This document shows positions 24,674 to 33,895 of a stretch of DNA of 64,000 bases, piece by piece (the first letter of the stretch is position 1; every line of letters starts with the position of its first letter). The notes beneath the pieces are model-generated. The model was not told where the DNA came from, ran no database searches, and saw only the letters and a program-made list of their open reading frames with translations. The stretch is taken from NCBI RefSeq assembly GCF_900119365.1, contig NZ_FPJO01000001.1:1-64000 (forward strand). Direction: 5' to 3'. The position numbers and the translations under genes were made by a program. Origin of the DNA: Streptomyces atratus (GTDB lineage: Bacteria; Actinomycetota; Actinomycetes; Streptomycetales; Streptomycetaceae).

Positions 24674-26064
24674 GCCGCGTCAGCAAGCCGCACGAGATCG
24701 TCGAGCGGGCGCTCGAACTGTCCACCGCCGACGGCTGTGTGGTCATCGCCGACGAGCAGTCGTCCGCGAATCTGCGCTGGGCCGGCAACGCGCTCACGAC
24801 GAACGGGGTGACCCGGGGGCGGACCCTGACCGTCATCGCGACCGTCGACGGTGCGCAGGGCACCGCGTCCGGCGTGGTGTCGCGGTCCGCGGTGACCACC
24901 GACGACCTGGAGCCGCTGGTGCGGGCCGCCGAGGCCGCGGCGCGCGGGGCCGGTCCGGCGGAGGACGCGCAGCCGCTGGTGGCCGGGGTGCCCGTGTCGC
25001 CCGACTTCACGGACGCGCCGGCCGAGACGGACTCGGACGTCTTCGCGGAGTTCGCCCCGGCGCTCGGCGACGCCTTCGCCCGCGCCCGCTCCGGCGGCCG
25101 TGAGCTGTACGGCTTCGCCAACCACGAGCTGACCACGACCTACCTCGGTACGTCGACGGGGCTGCGGCTGCGCCACGACCAGCCGACCGGGACGCTGGAG
25201 CTCAACGCCAAGTCCCCGGACCGCACCCGTTCGTCCTGGGCGGGCCGCTCGACGCGTGACTTCAAGGACGTCGACCCGGCCGAGCTGGACGCGGAGCTGG
25301 CGCAGCGGCTGCGCTGGGCTGAGCACCGTATCGAGCTGCCCGCCGGGCGGTACGAGACGCTGCTGCCGCCGACCGCCGTCGCCGATCTGCTGATCTACCA
25401 GCTGTGGTCGTCGGCCGCGCGGGACGCCGCGGAGGGCCGGACGGTGTTCTCCAAGCCGGGCGGCGGGACCAGGATCGGTGAGCAGCTCTCCGGGCTGCCG
25501 CTGACGCTCCGCAGCGACCCGAACGCACCGGGCCTGGAGTCGGCGCCGTTCGTGATCGCCCACGCCTCCGGGGACGGCGCCTCCGTCTTCGACAACGGTC
25601 TGCCGCTGACGCCGACCGACTGGGTGCGGGACGGCCGGCTGGAGCACCTGACGACCACCCGGCACACGGCGGGGCTGACCGGGCTGCCGGTCGCGCCGGC
25701 GATCGACAACCTGGTGCTGGAGGGCGGCGGTGAGCGGTCCCTGGAGGAGATGGTGGCCGCGACGACCGGGCGCGGGCTGCTGCTGACCTGCATGTGGTAC
25801 ATCCGCGAGGTCGATCCGGCCACGCTGCTGCTGACCGGGCTGACCCGCGACGGGGTGTATCTCGTCGAGGACGGCGAGGTCGTCGGCGAGGTGAACAACT
25901 TCCGGTTCAACGAGTCGCCGGTGGACCTGCTGTCGCGGGCCACGGAGGCGGGCCGTACGGAGAAGACGCTGCCGCGCGAGTGGGGCGACTGGTTCACCCG
26001 GTCCGCGATGCCCGCGCTGCGGATCCCGGACTTCAACATGAGCTCGGTGAGTCCGGGCGTCTGA
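24670..26064 (+). CDS. TldE/PmbA-family protein
   Basis: The 464-residue protein is the TldE/PmbA partner: it shares the family fold but has no HExxxH motif, as expected. Visible segments are STADGCVVIADEQSSANLRWAGNALTTNG, LLTCMWYIREVDPATLLLTGLTRDGVYLVEDGEV and NNFRFNESPVDLL. It forms the non-catalytic half of the TldD-TldE protease. The ATG at 24670 lies inside the tldD stop, indicating coupled translation. Confidence 0.93.
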   Translation: MSRVSKPHEIVERALELSTADGCVVIADEQSSANLRWAGNALTTNGVTRGRTLTVIATVDGAQGTASGVVSRSAVTTDDLEPLVRAAEAAARGAGPAEDAQPLVAGVPVSPDFTDAPAETDSDVFAEFAPALGDAFARARSGGRELYGFANHELTTTYLGTSTGLRLRHDQPTGTLELNAKSPDRTRSSWAGRSTRDFKDVDPAELDAELAQRLRWAEHRIELPAGRYETLLPPTAVADLLIYQLWSSAARDAAEGRTVFSKPGGGTRIGEQLSGLPLTLRSDPNAPGLESAPFVIAHASGDGASVFDNGLPLTPTDWVRDGRLEHLTTTRHTAGLTGLPVAPAIDNLVLEGGGERSLEEMVAATTGRGLLLTCMWYIREVDPATLLLTGLTRDGVYLVEDGEVVGEVNNFRFNESPVDLLSRATEAGRTEKTLPREWGDWFTRSAMPALRIPDFNMSSVSPGV

Positions 26065-26123
26065 CCCGCCTAGACTGAGCAGGAAACCCATTACCCGTAC
26101 GCACCACGAGGAGCACCGGAACC

Positions 26124-27389
26124 GTGACGGACATCGTCGACGAGCTGAAGTGGCGTGGGCTGTTCGCCCAGTCCACTGACGAGGACGCACTGCGCAAGGC
26201 TCTCGCGGACGGTCCCGTCACCTTCTATTGCGGCTACGACCCCAGCGCGGCGAGTCTGCACGTCGGCCATCTGGTGCAGGTACTCACCATGCGCCGGCTC
26301 CAGCAGGCCGGGCTGCGGCCGCTCGCCCTGGTGGGCGGGGCCACCGGTCAGATCGGTGACCCGCGGCCGACCGCGGAGCGCACGCTGAACGATCCGGAGA
26401 CGATCGCCCACTGGGTGACGCGGCTGCGGTCCCAGATCGAGCCGTTCCTGTCCTTCGAGGGCGAGAACGCGGCGGTCATGGTGAACAACCTGGACTGGAC
26501 CTCGGGCATGTCCGCGATCGAGTTCCTCCGGGACATCGGCAAGCACTTCCGCGTCAACAAGATGCTGACCAAGGAATCCATCGCCCGACGGCTGGAGTCC
26601 GACGAGGGCATCAGCTACACCGAGTTCAGCTACCAGCTGCTCCAGAGCATGGACTACCTGGAGTTGTACCGGCGCTACGGCTGCACCCTCCAGCAGGGCG
26701 GCAGCGACCAGTGGGGCAATCTCACCGCCGGTCTCGACCTGATCCACCGCCTGGAGCCGGGCGCCGAGGTGCACGCGCTGGCGACGCCGCTGATGACGAA
26801 GGCGGACGGGACCAAGTTCGGCAAGTCCGAGAGCGGGGCCGTCTGGCTCGACCCGACGATGACGACGCCGTACGCGTTCTACCAGTTCTGGCTGAACGTG
26901 GACGACCGGGACATCTCCCGGTACATGCGCATCCTCAGCTTCCTCAGCCCCGCGGAGCTGGAGGAGCTGGAGAAGGTCACCGAGGAGCGCCCGCAGGCCC
27001 GGACGGCGCAGCGCGCGCTGGCCGAGGAGCTGACGACGCTGGTGCACGGCGCCGAGCAGTGCGCCGCGGTCATCGCGGCGTCGAAGGCGCTCTTCGGCCA
27101 GGGTGAGCTCGGCGAGCTGGACGAGGCGACGCTGAGCGCCGCGCTGTCCGAGGTGCCGCACGCGCAGGTCACCGAGCTGGGTCCGCTGGTGGATCTCCTG
27201 GTGGAGGTCGGCCTGGCGCCGAGCAAATCGGGCGCCCGCCGCACGGTGAAGGAGGGCGGTGCGTACGTGAACAACGTCAAGGTCACGGACGGCGAGAGCG
27301 CACCGGCCCGCGAGGAGCTGCTGCACGGGCGCTGGCTGGTGCTGCGCCGGGGCAAGAAGAACCTCGCCGCCATCGAGGTCACCGGCTGA
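26124..27389 (+). CDS. tyrS: tyrosyl-tRNA synthetase
   Basis: The 421-residue class I synthetase starts at a GTG. It has the HIGH-type motif HVGH (46-49), the tyrosine-binding [16 protein letters not shown] region, the QGGSDQWGN motif and KMSKS as KFGKS. The C-terminal S4-like RNA-binding domain is in [25 protein letters not shown]. It charges tRNA-Tyr for protein synthesis and ends in a GC-rich 21-bp hairpin. Confidence 0.97.
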   Translation: MTDIVDELKWRGLFAQSTDEDALRKALADGPVTFYCGYDPSAASLHVGHLVQVLTMRRLQQAGLRPLALVGGATGQIGDPRPTAERTLNDPETIAHWVTRLRSQIEPFLSFEGENAAVMVNNLDWTSGMSAIEFLRDIGKHFRVNKMLTKESIARRLESDEGISYTEFSYQLLQSMDYLELYRRYGCTLQQGGSDQWGNLTAGLDLIHRLEPGAEVHALATPLMTKADGTKFGKSESGAVWLDPTMTTPYAFYQFWLNVDDRDISRYMRILSFLSPAELEELEKVTEERPQARTAQRALAEELTTLVHGAEQCAAVIAASKALFGQGELGELDEATLSAALSEVPHAQVTELGPLVDLLVEVGLAPSKSGARRTVKEGGAYVNNVKVTDGESAPAREELLHGRWLVLRRGKKNLAAIEVTG

Positions 27390-27403
27390 TCCCGGACCGA
27401 CTG

Positions 27404-27448
27404 CGCACCGCGGCCGGACACGCGTGACGCGTGTCCGGCCGCGGTGCG
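27404..27448. terminator. bidirectional terminator hairpin
   Basis: A perfect 21-bp inverted repeat (27404-27424 with 27428-27448) with a 3-base TGA loop lies between convergent tyrS and the GlsB-type gene. It is the longest hairpin in the window. Confidence 0.88.
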
Positions 27449-27462
27449 TCGTGCCGGGTGGT

Positions 27463-27738
27463 TCAGGTCTTCTGTCTGGTGCCGCGGAACGAGGCCCACA
27501 GCATGTCGCCGACGCCGACGACCACCACCGCACCGATCAGCTGGAGCAGATGGCGGATCCAGTCGATGCCCTTGGTTTCGTTGACACCGATCCAGGTGGC
27601 GACGGCGTTGCCGAGGACACTGCCGATGATGCCGAAAATGATCGTCAGCCAGAGTGGGATGTTCTGTTTGCCGGGCAGGATCGCCTTCGCGATCAGACCG
27701 AGCACCAGACCCACGATGATTGCCCACAACCAGCCCAT
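27463..27738 (-). CDS. GlsB/YeaQ/YmgE-type small membrane protein
   Basis: The 91-residue protein has three hydrophobic segments (MGWLWAIIVGLVLGLIAKAI, PLWLTIIFGIIGSVLGNAVAT, LLQLIGAVVVVGVGDMLWAS). It matches the YeaQ/YmgE/GlsB family through GLIAKAILPGKQNIPLWLTIIFGIIGSVLGN. GGAGGCGAC precedes the ATG at 27738. Members are linked to stress response, with unknown mechanism. Confidence 0.9.
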   Translation of the reverse strand: MGWLWAIIVGLVLGLIAKAILPGKQNIPLWLTIIFGIIGSVLGNAVATWIGVNETKGIDWIRHLLQLIGAVVVVGVGDMLWASFRGTRQKT

Positions 27739-27972
27739 GTCGCCTCCTCGTGCGACGCGATGTCGCGCATGTGCCGCCCAGTCTCGGCCCGCGGGCCGTG
27801 CACCGCATGCCGAAGGGGCCGTACGTGCGGCCCGGACACCGATATGTACGAACAGGGCGTGCCCCGGTCTCGAAGCCGTCGGGTGCCGGGCGTACCGTGG
27901 TTTGCGGTCCGGCGGCGGGGGTGGGGTGTTCCCCGGCCCACCAGGCGCCGGAGGAAAGGTGATGGAGACGTG

Positions 27973-28338
27973 ATGCGGAAGCAGAGCGGCGGCGGGGTCT
28001 TCCGGATCACGGGGGCCCGGCAGGGACTCGCGGACGATGTGCGCGGCAGGCAGCGGCGTTATGTGATCTCGATGTCCGTGCGGACGGTGTCGGTGATCCT
28101 GGCCGCGGTGCTGTGGAACGTCGAGCGGTATGTCGCGATCGTGGCGCTCGCGCTCGGGGTGCTGCTGCCGTACGTGGCGGTGGTCATCGCCAACGCGGGC
28201 CGGGAGAACACCCCTTCGCTTCCTTCCACCTTCGTACCGGCGCCGATGCGGCCGGTACTCGACGCCGCGCCCCTGGCGGGTGCCGCGGAATCCGGTCCGG
28301 AGGGTGACGGTGTCCGCCGCGGCGGAGAATCGGTCTGA
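27973..28338 (+). CDS. DUF3099 membrane protein
   Basis: The protein has about 121 residues from the ATG at 27973 (a GTG one codon upstream is possible). It begins MRKQSGGGVFRITGARQGLADDVRGRQRRYVISMSVRT, typical of DUF3099, and has two hydrophobic segments (VSVILAAVLWNVERYVAIVALALGVLLPYVAVVIANA). The C-terminal tail is Pro/Gly-rich and soluble. Function unknown; frequent in actinobacterial core genomes. Confidence 0.85.
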   Translation: MRKQSGGGVFRITGARQGLADDVRGRQRRYVISMSVRTVSVILAAVLWNVERYVAIVALALGVLLPYVAVVIANAGRENTPSLPSTFVPAPMRPVLDAAPLAGAAESGPEGDGVRRGGESV

Positions 28339-28426
28339 GCCCGGTCAGGTGTGCATGGCATCCGATCCTCAAGAAAACCTCAGATCAATCATGAAGTTAC
28401 GGTGCACCGCACCCCGGTCTGCGTGA

Positions 28427-28513
28427 CATACTTCGTAAGCGCTCCGCATCCCCCGTCGGAGCGACGGACCGACGCCGGGCAGCTCCCCCCGTGGCTGCCC
28501 GGCGTCGCTTTTT
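28427..28513 (+). ncRNA. 6C RNA-like small RNA
   Basis: Two adjacent hairpins are present. The first has arms CGCTCCG (28440-28446) and CGGAGCG (28457-28463) around the loop CATCCCCCGT. The second has arms GACGCCGGGCAGC (28471-28483) and its complement (28494-28506) around the loop TCCCCCCGTG, followed by GCTTTTTC, a terminator tail. Each loop contains six cytosines, which is the definition of the actinobacterial 6C RNA family (Rfam) as I remember it. A possible -10 (CATACT, 28427-28432) lies just upstream of the first arm. 6C RNAs are thought to act in trans. Confidence 0.82.
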
Positions 28514-28577
28514 CTACGGCCGGGGATGCGGTCGGGCAATGGTCTGATCCCCAAGGGGAGGATCTAGGGTTGAGTCC

Positions 28578-28829
28578 GTGAACTCCCCTGAATCCGCGGC
28601 CGAGAGCGCTGCCGCCGCCCCCATCTGTTCCGCCAAGGGCTGCCGGACCGAGGCCGTTTGGGTGCTCGCCTGGAACAACCCGAAGCTGCACACCCCGGAG
28701 CGCCGCAAGACCTGGCTGGCCTGCGAGGAACACCGGGAGCACCTCTCCTCGTTCCTCGATGTCCGGGGTTTCCTCAAGGATGTCGTGACGCTGGCGGAGT
28801 GGGAGTCCGGCACCGACGGCCGCCCCTAG
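28578..28829 (+). CDS. small conserved zinc-finger-like protein
   Basis: The 83-residue protein starts with GTG at 28578. It carries Cys/His residues arranged like a small metal site (PICSAKGCRTEAV ... LACEEHREHL), and the block VWVLAWNNPKLHTPERRKTWLAC is, from memory, strongly conserved in actinobacteria. Some databases call homologues acetone carboxylase, which has no support in the sequence. Function unknown. Its stop is 4 bp from the convergent moaA stop, with no intervening terminator. Confidence 0.8.
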   Translation: MNSPESAAESAAAAPICSAKGCRTEAVWVLAWNNPKLHTPERRKTWLACEEHREHLSSFLDVRGFLKDVVTLAEWESGTDGRP

Positions 28830-28833
28830 GGTC

Positions 28834-29823
28834 CTAGCCGCCGATCGCCGACATCGGCCGGTCGGGCTGGAGGAAGGACGGGTCGTCCAGGCCCGATCCG
28901 GCCTTCTTGCCCCACATCGCGAGCGTCCAGATCCGGGCGATCTCCTCGTCCGGCGCGTCCGAGCGCAGGGCTCCGCGCAGATCGGTCTCCTCGCGGGCGA
29001 AGAGGCAGGTGCGCACCTGACCGTCGGCGGTGAGCCTGGTCCGGTCGCAGGCCCGGCAGAAGGGGCGGGTGACGGAGGCGATGACGCCGACCCGGTGGGG
29101 GCCGCCGTCGACGATCCAGCGCTCGGCCGGGGCGGAGCCGCGCTCCCCGGCGCCCTCCTCGGTGAGGGTGAAGCGGGTGCGCAGCGACCGGAGTATGTCG
29201 CCTGCCGTGATCATGCCGTCGCGCTTCCAGCCGTGCTGGGCATCGAGCGGCATCTGCTCGATGAATCGGAGCTCGTATCCTTGCTCGACGGCCCAGGCGA
29301 GCAGCTCGGGGGCCTCGTCCTCGTTGAGCCCCGGCATCAGGACGGTGTTGACCTTGACCGGGGTGAGCCCGGCGTCGCGGGCGGCTTCGAGGCCGGCCAG
29401 CACGTCGTGGTGGCGGTCGCGGCGGGTGAGGGTCTTGAAGACGTCGGGGCGCAGGGTGTCCAGCGAGACATTGACCCGGTCGAGACCGGCGGCCTCGAGT
29501 GCGACGGCGGTGCGCTTCAGACCGATGCCGTTGGTGGTCAGCGACATCCGGGGGCGGGGGTCGAGGGCCGCGCAGCGCTCGACGACGGAGACGAGCCCGG
29601 GGCGCAGCAGCGGCTCGCCGCCGGTGAAGCGGACCTCGGTGATGCCGAGCCGGGTGACGGCGATGCGGATCAGCCGGACGATCTCGTCGTCACTGAGCAG
29701 GTCGGGCTTGGCCAGCCATTGCAGGCCTTCTTCCGGCATGCAGTAGGTGCACCGCAGATTGCACCGGTCGGTCAGCGAGACGCGCAGGTCGGTGGCGACC
29801 CGGTCGTATGTGTCGATGAGCAT
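28834..29823 (-). CDS. moaA: GTP 3',8-cyclase (molybdenum cofactor)
   Basis: The protein has 329 residues from the ATG at 29823, preceded by GGGGAGGGGG. The radical SAM cluster ligands are Cys21, Cys25 and Cys28 in TDRCNLRCTYCMPEEGLQW. The C-terminal MoaA-specific [4Fe-4S] cysteines lie in SVTRPFCRACDRTRLTADGQVRTCLFA. It converts GTP into the cyclic intermediate of molybdopterin synthesis. It stands alone in this window; moaB/moaC are not seen. An in-frame extension to 30267 would overlap the symporter gene and is rejected. Confidence 0.95.
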   Translation of the reverse strand: MLIDTYDRVATDLRVSLTDRCNLRCTYCMPEEGLQWLAKPDLLSDDEIVRLIRIAVTRLGITEVRFTGGEPLLRPGLVSVVERCAALDPRPRMSLTTNGIGLKRTAVALEAAGLDRVNVSLDTLRPDVFKTLTRRDRHHDVLAGLEAARDAGLTPVKVNTVLMPGLNEDEAPELLAWAVEQGYELRFIEQMPLDAQHGWKRDGMITAGDILRSLRTRFTLTEEGAGERGSAPAERWIVDGGPHRVGVIASVTRPFCRACDRTRLTADGQVRTCLFAREETDLRGALRSDAPDEEIARIWTLAMWGKKAGSGLDDPSFLQPDRPMSAIGG

Positions 29824-29950
29824 GTGGGCCCCCTCCCCGATTGCTTCCCGGGTGCCGAGTCCGGGCTTCCGGCCGGTCCTTCCGGCTGACTCTTTTGAGA
29901 GTACGCGAGAGCGGTGCCATCGGCGGGGCCCGTTCGGCACGAGGAGCGGC

Positions 29951-29984
29951 GTGGCCGTGTCGTAGGACCCTACGACACGGCCAC
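29951..29984 (-). terminator. 16-bp palindrome downstream of symporter gene
   Basis: GTGGCCGTGTCGTAGG (29951-29966) and CCTACGACACGGCCAC (29969-29984) are exact complements around 2 bases. It lies 27 bp past the symporter stop and upstream of moaA. It may terminate the symporter transcript, or, being nearly continuous, bind a dimeric regulator of moaA. Confidence 0.6.
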
Positions 29985-30011
29985 GGAACGGGAGCCCGGG
30001 GCGCTGCCCGG

Positions 30012-31652
30012 TCAGTGTGCTCCGACGCCGGTGAGGGACTTGACCTCCAGCTCGGCGTACTTGCCCTTGTCCGGCGTCTCCTTCGAGAGGAGGGAGCCGA
30101 CCCAGCCGAGCAGGAAGCCCAGTGGGATGGAGATCAGGCCGGGGTTCTCCAGCGGGAACCAGGCGAAGTCGACGCCCTTGAACATCGATGTCTTCGGGTT
30201 GCCGGAGACGACCGGCGAGAACAGCACCAGGATCACCGAGCTCGCCAGACCGCCGTAGATCGACCACAGCGCGCCCTGGGTGGTGAACCGCTTCCAGAAC
30301 AGGCTGTAGAGGATGGTCGGCAGGTTGGCGGAGGCGGCGACGGCGAACGCGAGCGCCACCAGTCCGGCGACGTTCATGTCACGGGCGAAGGCGCCCAGGA
30401 CGATCGCGACCGCGCCGATGAGGACGGTGGCCCAGCGGGCGGCCCCCATCTCCTCCTTCTCGGTGGCCTTCCCCCTGCGGATGACATTGGCGTAGATGTC
30501 GTGCGCGAAGGAGGACGAGGAGGCGAGGGTGAGCCCCGCGACGACGGCGAGGATGGTGGCGAAGGCGACCGCCGAGATCACCGCGAGCAGTACGGCGCCG
30601 CCGGTGGAGCCGACCCCGCCGAGGTATTCGGCGAGCTGCGGGGCAGCCGCGTTGCCGGCCGGGTTCTTCGCCTTGATCTCGTCGGGGCCGATGAGGGCGG
30701 CGGCGCCGAAGCCGAGGGCGATCGTCATCAGGTAGAAGGCGCCGATGATGCCGATGGCCCAGTTGACGGACTTGCGGGCGGCCTTGGCGGTCGGCACCGT
30801 GTAGAAGCGGATCAGGATGTGCGGCAGGCCGGCGGTGCCGAGGACCAGGGCGATGCCGAGGGAGAGGAAGTCCAGCTTCGAGGTGCCGGTGGCGCCGTAC
30901 TTGAGGCCGGGCTCCAGGAACGCCGCTCCGTGGCCGCTCTTCTCGGCGGCCGTGCCCAGCAGGTCGGAGATGTTGAAGTCGAACTTCAGCAGCACCAGGA
31001 AGGTCATCAGCAGGGCGCCGGCGATGAGCAGTACGGCCTTGACCATCTGCACCCAGGTGGTGCCCTTCATGCCGCCGATGGTGACGTACACGATCATGAG
31101 TACGCCGACCAGCGCGACGATGAGGATCTTGCCCGCGTCGCTGGTGATGCCGAGGAGCAGCGAGACCAGGACGCCCGCGCCCGCCATCTGGGCCAGCAGG
31201 TAGAAGATCGAGACGACGATGGTGGAGACGCCGGAGGCGGTGCGGACGGGGCGCTGGCGCATCCGGTAGGCGAGGACGTCGCCCATGGTGTAGCGGCCGG
31301 AGTTGCGCAGTGGTTCGGCGACCAGCAGCAGGGCGACGAGCCAGGCGACGAGGAAGCCGATGGAGTACAGGAAGCCGTCGTAGCCGAAGAGGGCGATGGC
31401 CCCGGCGATGCCGAGGAACGACGCGGCGGACATGTAGTCGCCGGAGACCGCGAGCCCGTTCTGGAAGGCGGTGAACTGACGGCCGCCCGCGTAGAAGTCG
31501 GAGGCGCTCCGGGTCTGCCGTCCGGCCCAGACGGTGATGCCCAGGGTCGCGGCGACGAACACGGCGAAGAGCGTGATGATCAGCGGCCGGTGCTCGGTGG
31601 TCGAGGAGGCGGCCAGTTGGAGGGCGGGGTGCGAGTGGTACGCGGCGCTCAT
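30012..31652 (-). CDS. cation/acetate symporter (SSS family, ActP/MctC-like)
   Basis: The protein has 546 residues from the ATG at 31652, which overlaps the stop of the DUF485 gene (ATGA). About thirteen membrane segments are seen, with the SSS family block DFYAGGRQFTAFQNGLAVSGDYMSAASFLGIAGAIALFGYDGFLYSIGFLVAWL and the sodium-site-like stretch LPHILIRFYTVPTAKAARKSVNWA. It is expected to import acetate or related monocarboxylates with a cation. The pairing with a DUF485 gene matches the actP-yjcH arrangement. Confidence 0.92.
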   Translation of the reverse strand: MSAAYHSHPALQLAASSTTEHRPLIITLFAVFVAATLGITVWAGRQTRSASDFYAGGRQFTAFQNGLAVSGDYMSAASFLGIAGAIALFGYDGFLYSIGFLVAWLVALLLVAEPLRNSGRYTMGDVLAYRMRQRPVRTASGVSTIVVSIFYLLAQMAGAGVLVSLLLGITSDAGKILIVALVGVLMIVYVTIGGMKGTTWVQMVKAVLLIAGALLMTFLVLLKFDFNISDLLGTAAEKSGHGAAFLEPGLKYGATGTSKLDFLSLGIALVLGTAGLPHILIRFYTVPTAKAARKSVNWAIGIIGAFYLMTIALGFGAAALIGPDEIKAKNPAGNAAAPQLAEYLGGVGSTGGAVLLAVISAVAFATILAVVAGLTLASSSSFAHDIYANVIRRGKATEKEEMGAARWATVLIGAVAIVLGAFARDMNVAGLVALAFAVAASANLPTILYSLFWKRFTTQGALWSIYGGLASSVILVLFSPVVSGNPKTSMFKGVDFAWFPLENPGLISIPLGFLLGWVGSLLSKETPDKGKYAELEVKSLTGVGAH

Positions 31653-32017
31653 GCGTCGGCCTCCATACGGGACTTGATGGCCTCGGCCTTCGGGTCGAGC
31701 TTCGCGGCCGCGTGCCGCGAATAGAACCAGGCGATGAGGAAGGTGGTGACGAACTGGCCGAGGCCGAACACGAAGGCCACGTTGATGTTGCTGTACACCT
31801 TGGTGCCCATGAAGCCGCCCGCGTAGTTGGACAGCAGCACGTAGAGCAGGTACCAGAGGACGAACGCGATGGTCAGCGGGAAGGCGAACGAGCGGTACGA
31901 GCGGCGCAGTTCGCCGAACTCCGCGCTCTCCTGCACCGCGGTGAACGCCTCGGTCGTGGGCTGGGCAGGGCGGGTGTCCGTACTGGCCTCGGGCGGCGGC
32001 GGTGCATCGGTAGCCAC
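31649..32017 (-). CDS. DUF485 membrane protein (YjcH-like)
   Basis: The protein has 122 residues from the GTG at 32017, with GGAG upstream. Two membrane segments lie in FPLTIAFVLWYLLYVLLSNYAGGFMG and INVAFVFGLGQFVTTFLIAWFYSRHA, with the conserved FGELRRSYRSFAFPL block. It is the usual small companion of acetate-type symporters and overlaps the symporter start by 4 bp. Confidence 0.92.
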   Translation of the reverse strand: MATDAPPPPEASTDTRPAQPTTEAFTAVQESAEFGELRRSYRSFAFPLTIAFVLWYLLYVLLSNYAGGFMGTKVYSNINVAFVFGLGQFVTTFLIAWFYSRHAAAKLDPKAEAIKSRMEADA

Positions 32018-32211
32018 GGAATCTCCTCGCGACGCGGGTGCGGTGGTGTCGGTGACGGTGGATCTCACTGGGCAGGCTCGGTACCGGGGGTGTCGGTGCA
32101 CCTCCCCCGACAACGGCACGGAGAGCGCGGCAGAGCGGTTCACCACCGCCGCGTACTTCTCCCGCGCGCCGTTTCGCGCCCGTCCGGCTCAATCCGGAGC
32201 TGCGAAATCAT

Positions 32212-32230
32212 TGATCAGTGGGGATGATCA
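32212..32230. promoter_or_regulatory. paired TGATCA sites in divergent spacer
   Basis: TGATCA occurs at 32212-32217 and 32225-32230, giving TGATCA-N7-TGATCA. It lies in the 290-bp spacer between the DUF485-symporter operon (leftward) and the protease gene. It may be a regulator site for either transcript. Confidence 0.35.
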
Positions 32231-32307
32231 GCGATAACTTCACTGGTCATGTACGCGACCGGGCACGCCCGTGTCCGGTCGACCGGTACGGATGATGTGG
32301 AGACCCC

Positions 32308-33843
32308 ATGGCTCATCTGGGATCCAGACGGACGCGCGCACTCACGTTGCCCGTCGGATTGGCCCTCACGGCCTCGCTCGGCTTCCTGCCGACGGGTGCC
32401 GCCTCTGCCGCACCCGTGGACGCGCAGCCCACGGCCGCGGTGTCGACGGACGGACCGAAGCTCTCCTACGTGGTCAACACGCGGGGCGGCCATGGGACCG
32501 TCGAGCAGGTGAAGAAGGCGATAGCCGAGGCCGGCGGCACGGTGGTGGTCGCCTACGAGCAGATCGGCGTCATCGTCGTCCACTCGCAGAACCCGGACTT
32601 CGCGAAGACGGTCCGCCGGGTCAAGGGCGTCGATTCGGCAGGGGCCACCCGCACCAACCCCATCGTTCCGCAGGCCACCACGGACACCGGGGCCGAGCAG
32701 CCGCTCACCGCCGCGCAGGCCGAGGCCGCGGCGGCCGAGGCGACGGCGGGCCAGGACCCGATGGAGCCCCTGCAGTGGGATCTGCCCGCCATCAAGGCGG
32801 ACCAGGCGCACAAGAAGACGCTGGGCAGTCGCAAGGTCACGGTCGCGGTCATCGACACGGGTGTCGACGACACCCACCCCGACCTGGCGCCGAACTTCGA
32901 CCGCGCGGCGTCGGCGAGCTGCGCCTCCGGAGCGCCGGACACCACGGACGGCGCCTGGCGTTCGGCGCCCACCGAGAGCAACCACGGCACGCATGTCGCG
33001 GGCACCGTCGCCGCCGCGAAGAACGGCGTCGGGGTGACGGGCGTCGCGCCGGGCGTCAAGGTCGCCGGCATCAAGGTGGCGAACCCGGACGGCTTCTTCT
33101 ACACCGAGTCGATCGTCTGCGGCTTCGTCTGGGCCGCCGAGCACGGTGTCGATGTCACCAACAACAGCTATTACACCGACCCGTGGATGTTCAACTGCAA
33201 GAACGACCCGGACCAGGGCGCCCTGGTCGAGGCCGTCGCGCGCGCCACGCGGTACGCGGAGCGCAAGGGCACGGTCAACATCGCCTCGGCCGGCAACAGC
33301 AGGTTCGACCTGGCCTCCGACGCGATCGAGGACACCACCAGCCCGAACGACAGCACCGCCGCCACCCGGACGGTCAACCCGCGCGAGTGCCTCGACATCC
33401 CGGCGCAGCTGCCGGGCGTCGTGACGGTCTCCGCGACCGGCGCCAAGGGCCTGAAGGCCTCGTACTCGAACTACGGGAACGGCGTCATCGACGTGGCGGC
33501 CCCGGGCGGCGACTCCACGGCCTACCAGACGCCCGCCCCGCCGGCCACCAGCGGCCTGATCCTGTCCACGCTGCCGGACGGCAAGTACGGCTACAAGGCC
33601 GGTACGTCGATGGCCTCCCCGCATGTCGCGGGTGTCGCGGCCCTGATCAAGTCGACGCACCCGCACGCCTCGGCGGCCGCGGTGAAGGCGCTGCTGCTCG
33701 CCGAGGCCGACGCCACGGCGTGCGGTGCCCCGTACGACATCGACAATGACGGCAAGATCGACGCCGTCTGCGAGGGCGGCAAGAACCGCAACGGCTTCTA
33801 CGGTGCCGGTGTGGTGAACGCGCTGAACGCGGTCCGCTGGTAG
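32308..33843 (+). CDS. secreted S8-family (subtilisin-like) serine protease
   Basis: The 511-residue pre-pro-protein has a signal peptide (ALTLPVGLALTASLGFLPTGAASA) and an N-terminal propeptide to about residue 150 (I9-like: LSYVVNTRGGHGTVEQVKKAIAEAGGTVVVAYEQIGVIVVHS). The catalytic domain has Asp183 (VAVIDTGVDDTHPD), His226 (NHGTHVAGT) and Ser434 (GTSMASPHVAG). Sequence near residues 305-350 (NIASAGNSRFDLASD) also fits S8. It should be exported and self-activated outside the cell. Confidence 0.93.
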   Translation: MAHLGSRRTRALTLPVGLALTASLGFLPTGAASAAPVDAQPTAAVSTDGPKLSYVVNTRGGHGTVEQVKKAIAEAGGTVVVAYEQIGVIVVHSQNPDFAKTVRRVKGVDSAGATRTNPIVPQATTDTGAEQPLTAAQAEAAAAEATAGQDPMEPLQWDLPAIKADQAHKKTLGSRKVTVAVIDTGVDDTHPDLAPNFDRAASASCASGAPDTTDGAWRSAPTESNHGTHVAGTVAAAKNGVGVTGVAPGVKVAGIKVANPDGFFYTESIVCGFVWAAEHGVDVTNNSYYTDPWMFNCKNDPDQGALVEAVARATRYAERKGTVNIASAGNSRFDLASDAIEDTTSPNDSTAATRTVNPRECLDIPAQLPGVVTVSATGAKGLKASYSNYGNGVIDVAAPGGDSTAYQTPAPPATSGLILSTLPDGKYGYKAGTSMASPHVAGVAALIKSTHPHASAAAVKALLLAEADATACGAPYDIDNDGKIDAVCEGGKNRNGFYGAGVVNALNAVRW

Positions 33844-33862
33844 CGGGAACGCGGCTCGCGGC

Positions 33863-33895
33863 GGGAGGGGCCGGGGTCTTCGGGCGGCCCCTCCC
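33863..33895 (+). terminator. terminator after protease gene
   Basis: GGGAGGGGCCG (33863-33873) pairs with CGGCCCCTCCC (33885-33895) around an 11-base loop, 20 bp after the protease stop. Confidence 0.75.

Noticed and set aside
28834..30267. Long moaA reading frame back to 30267
   Set aside because: The extension crosses into the symporter gene and lacks homology; the ATG at 29823 has a good ribosome-binding site.
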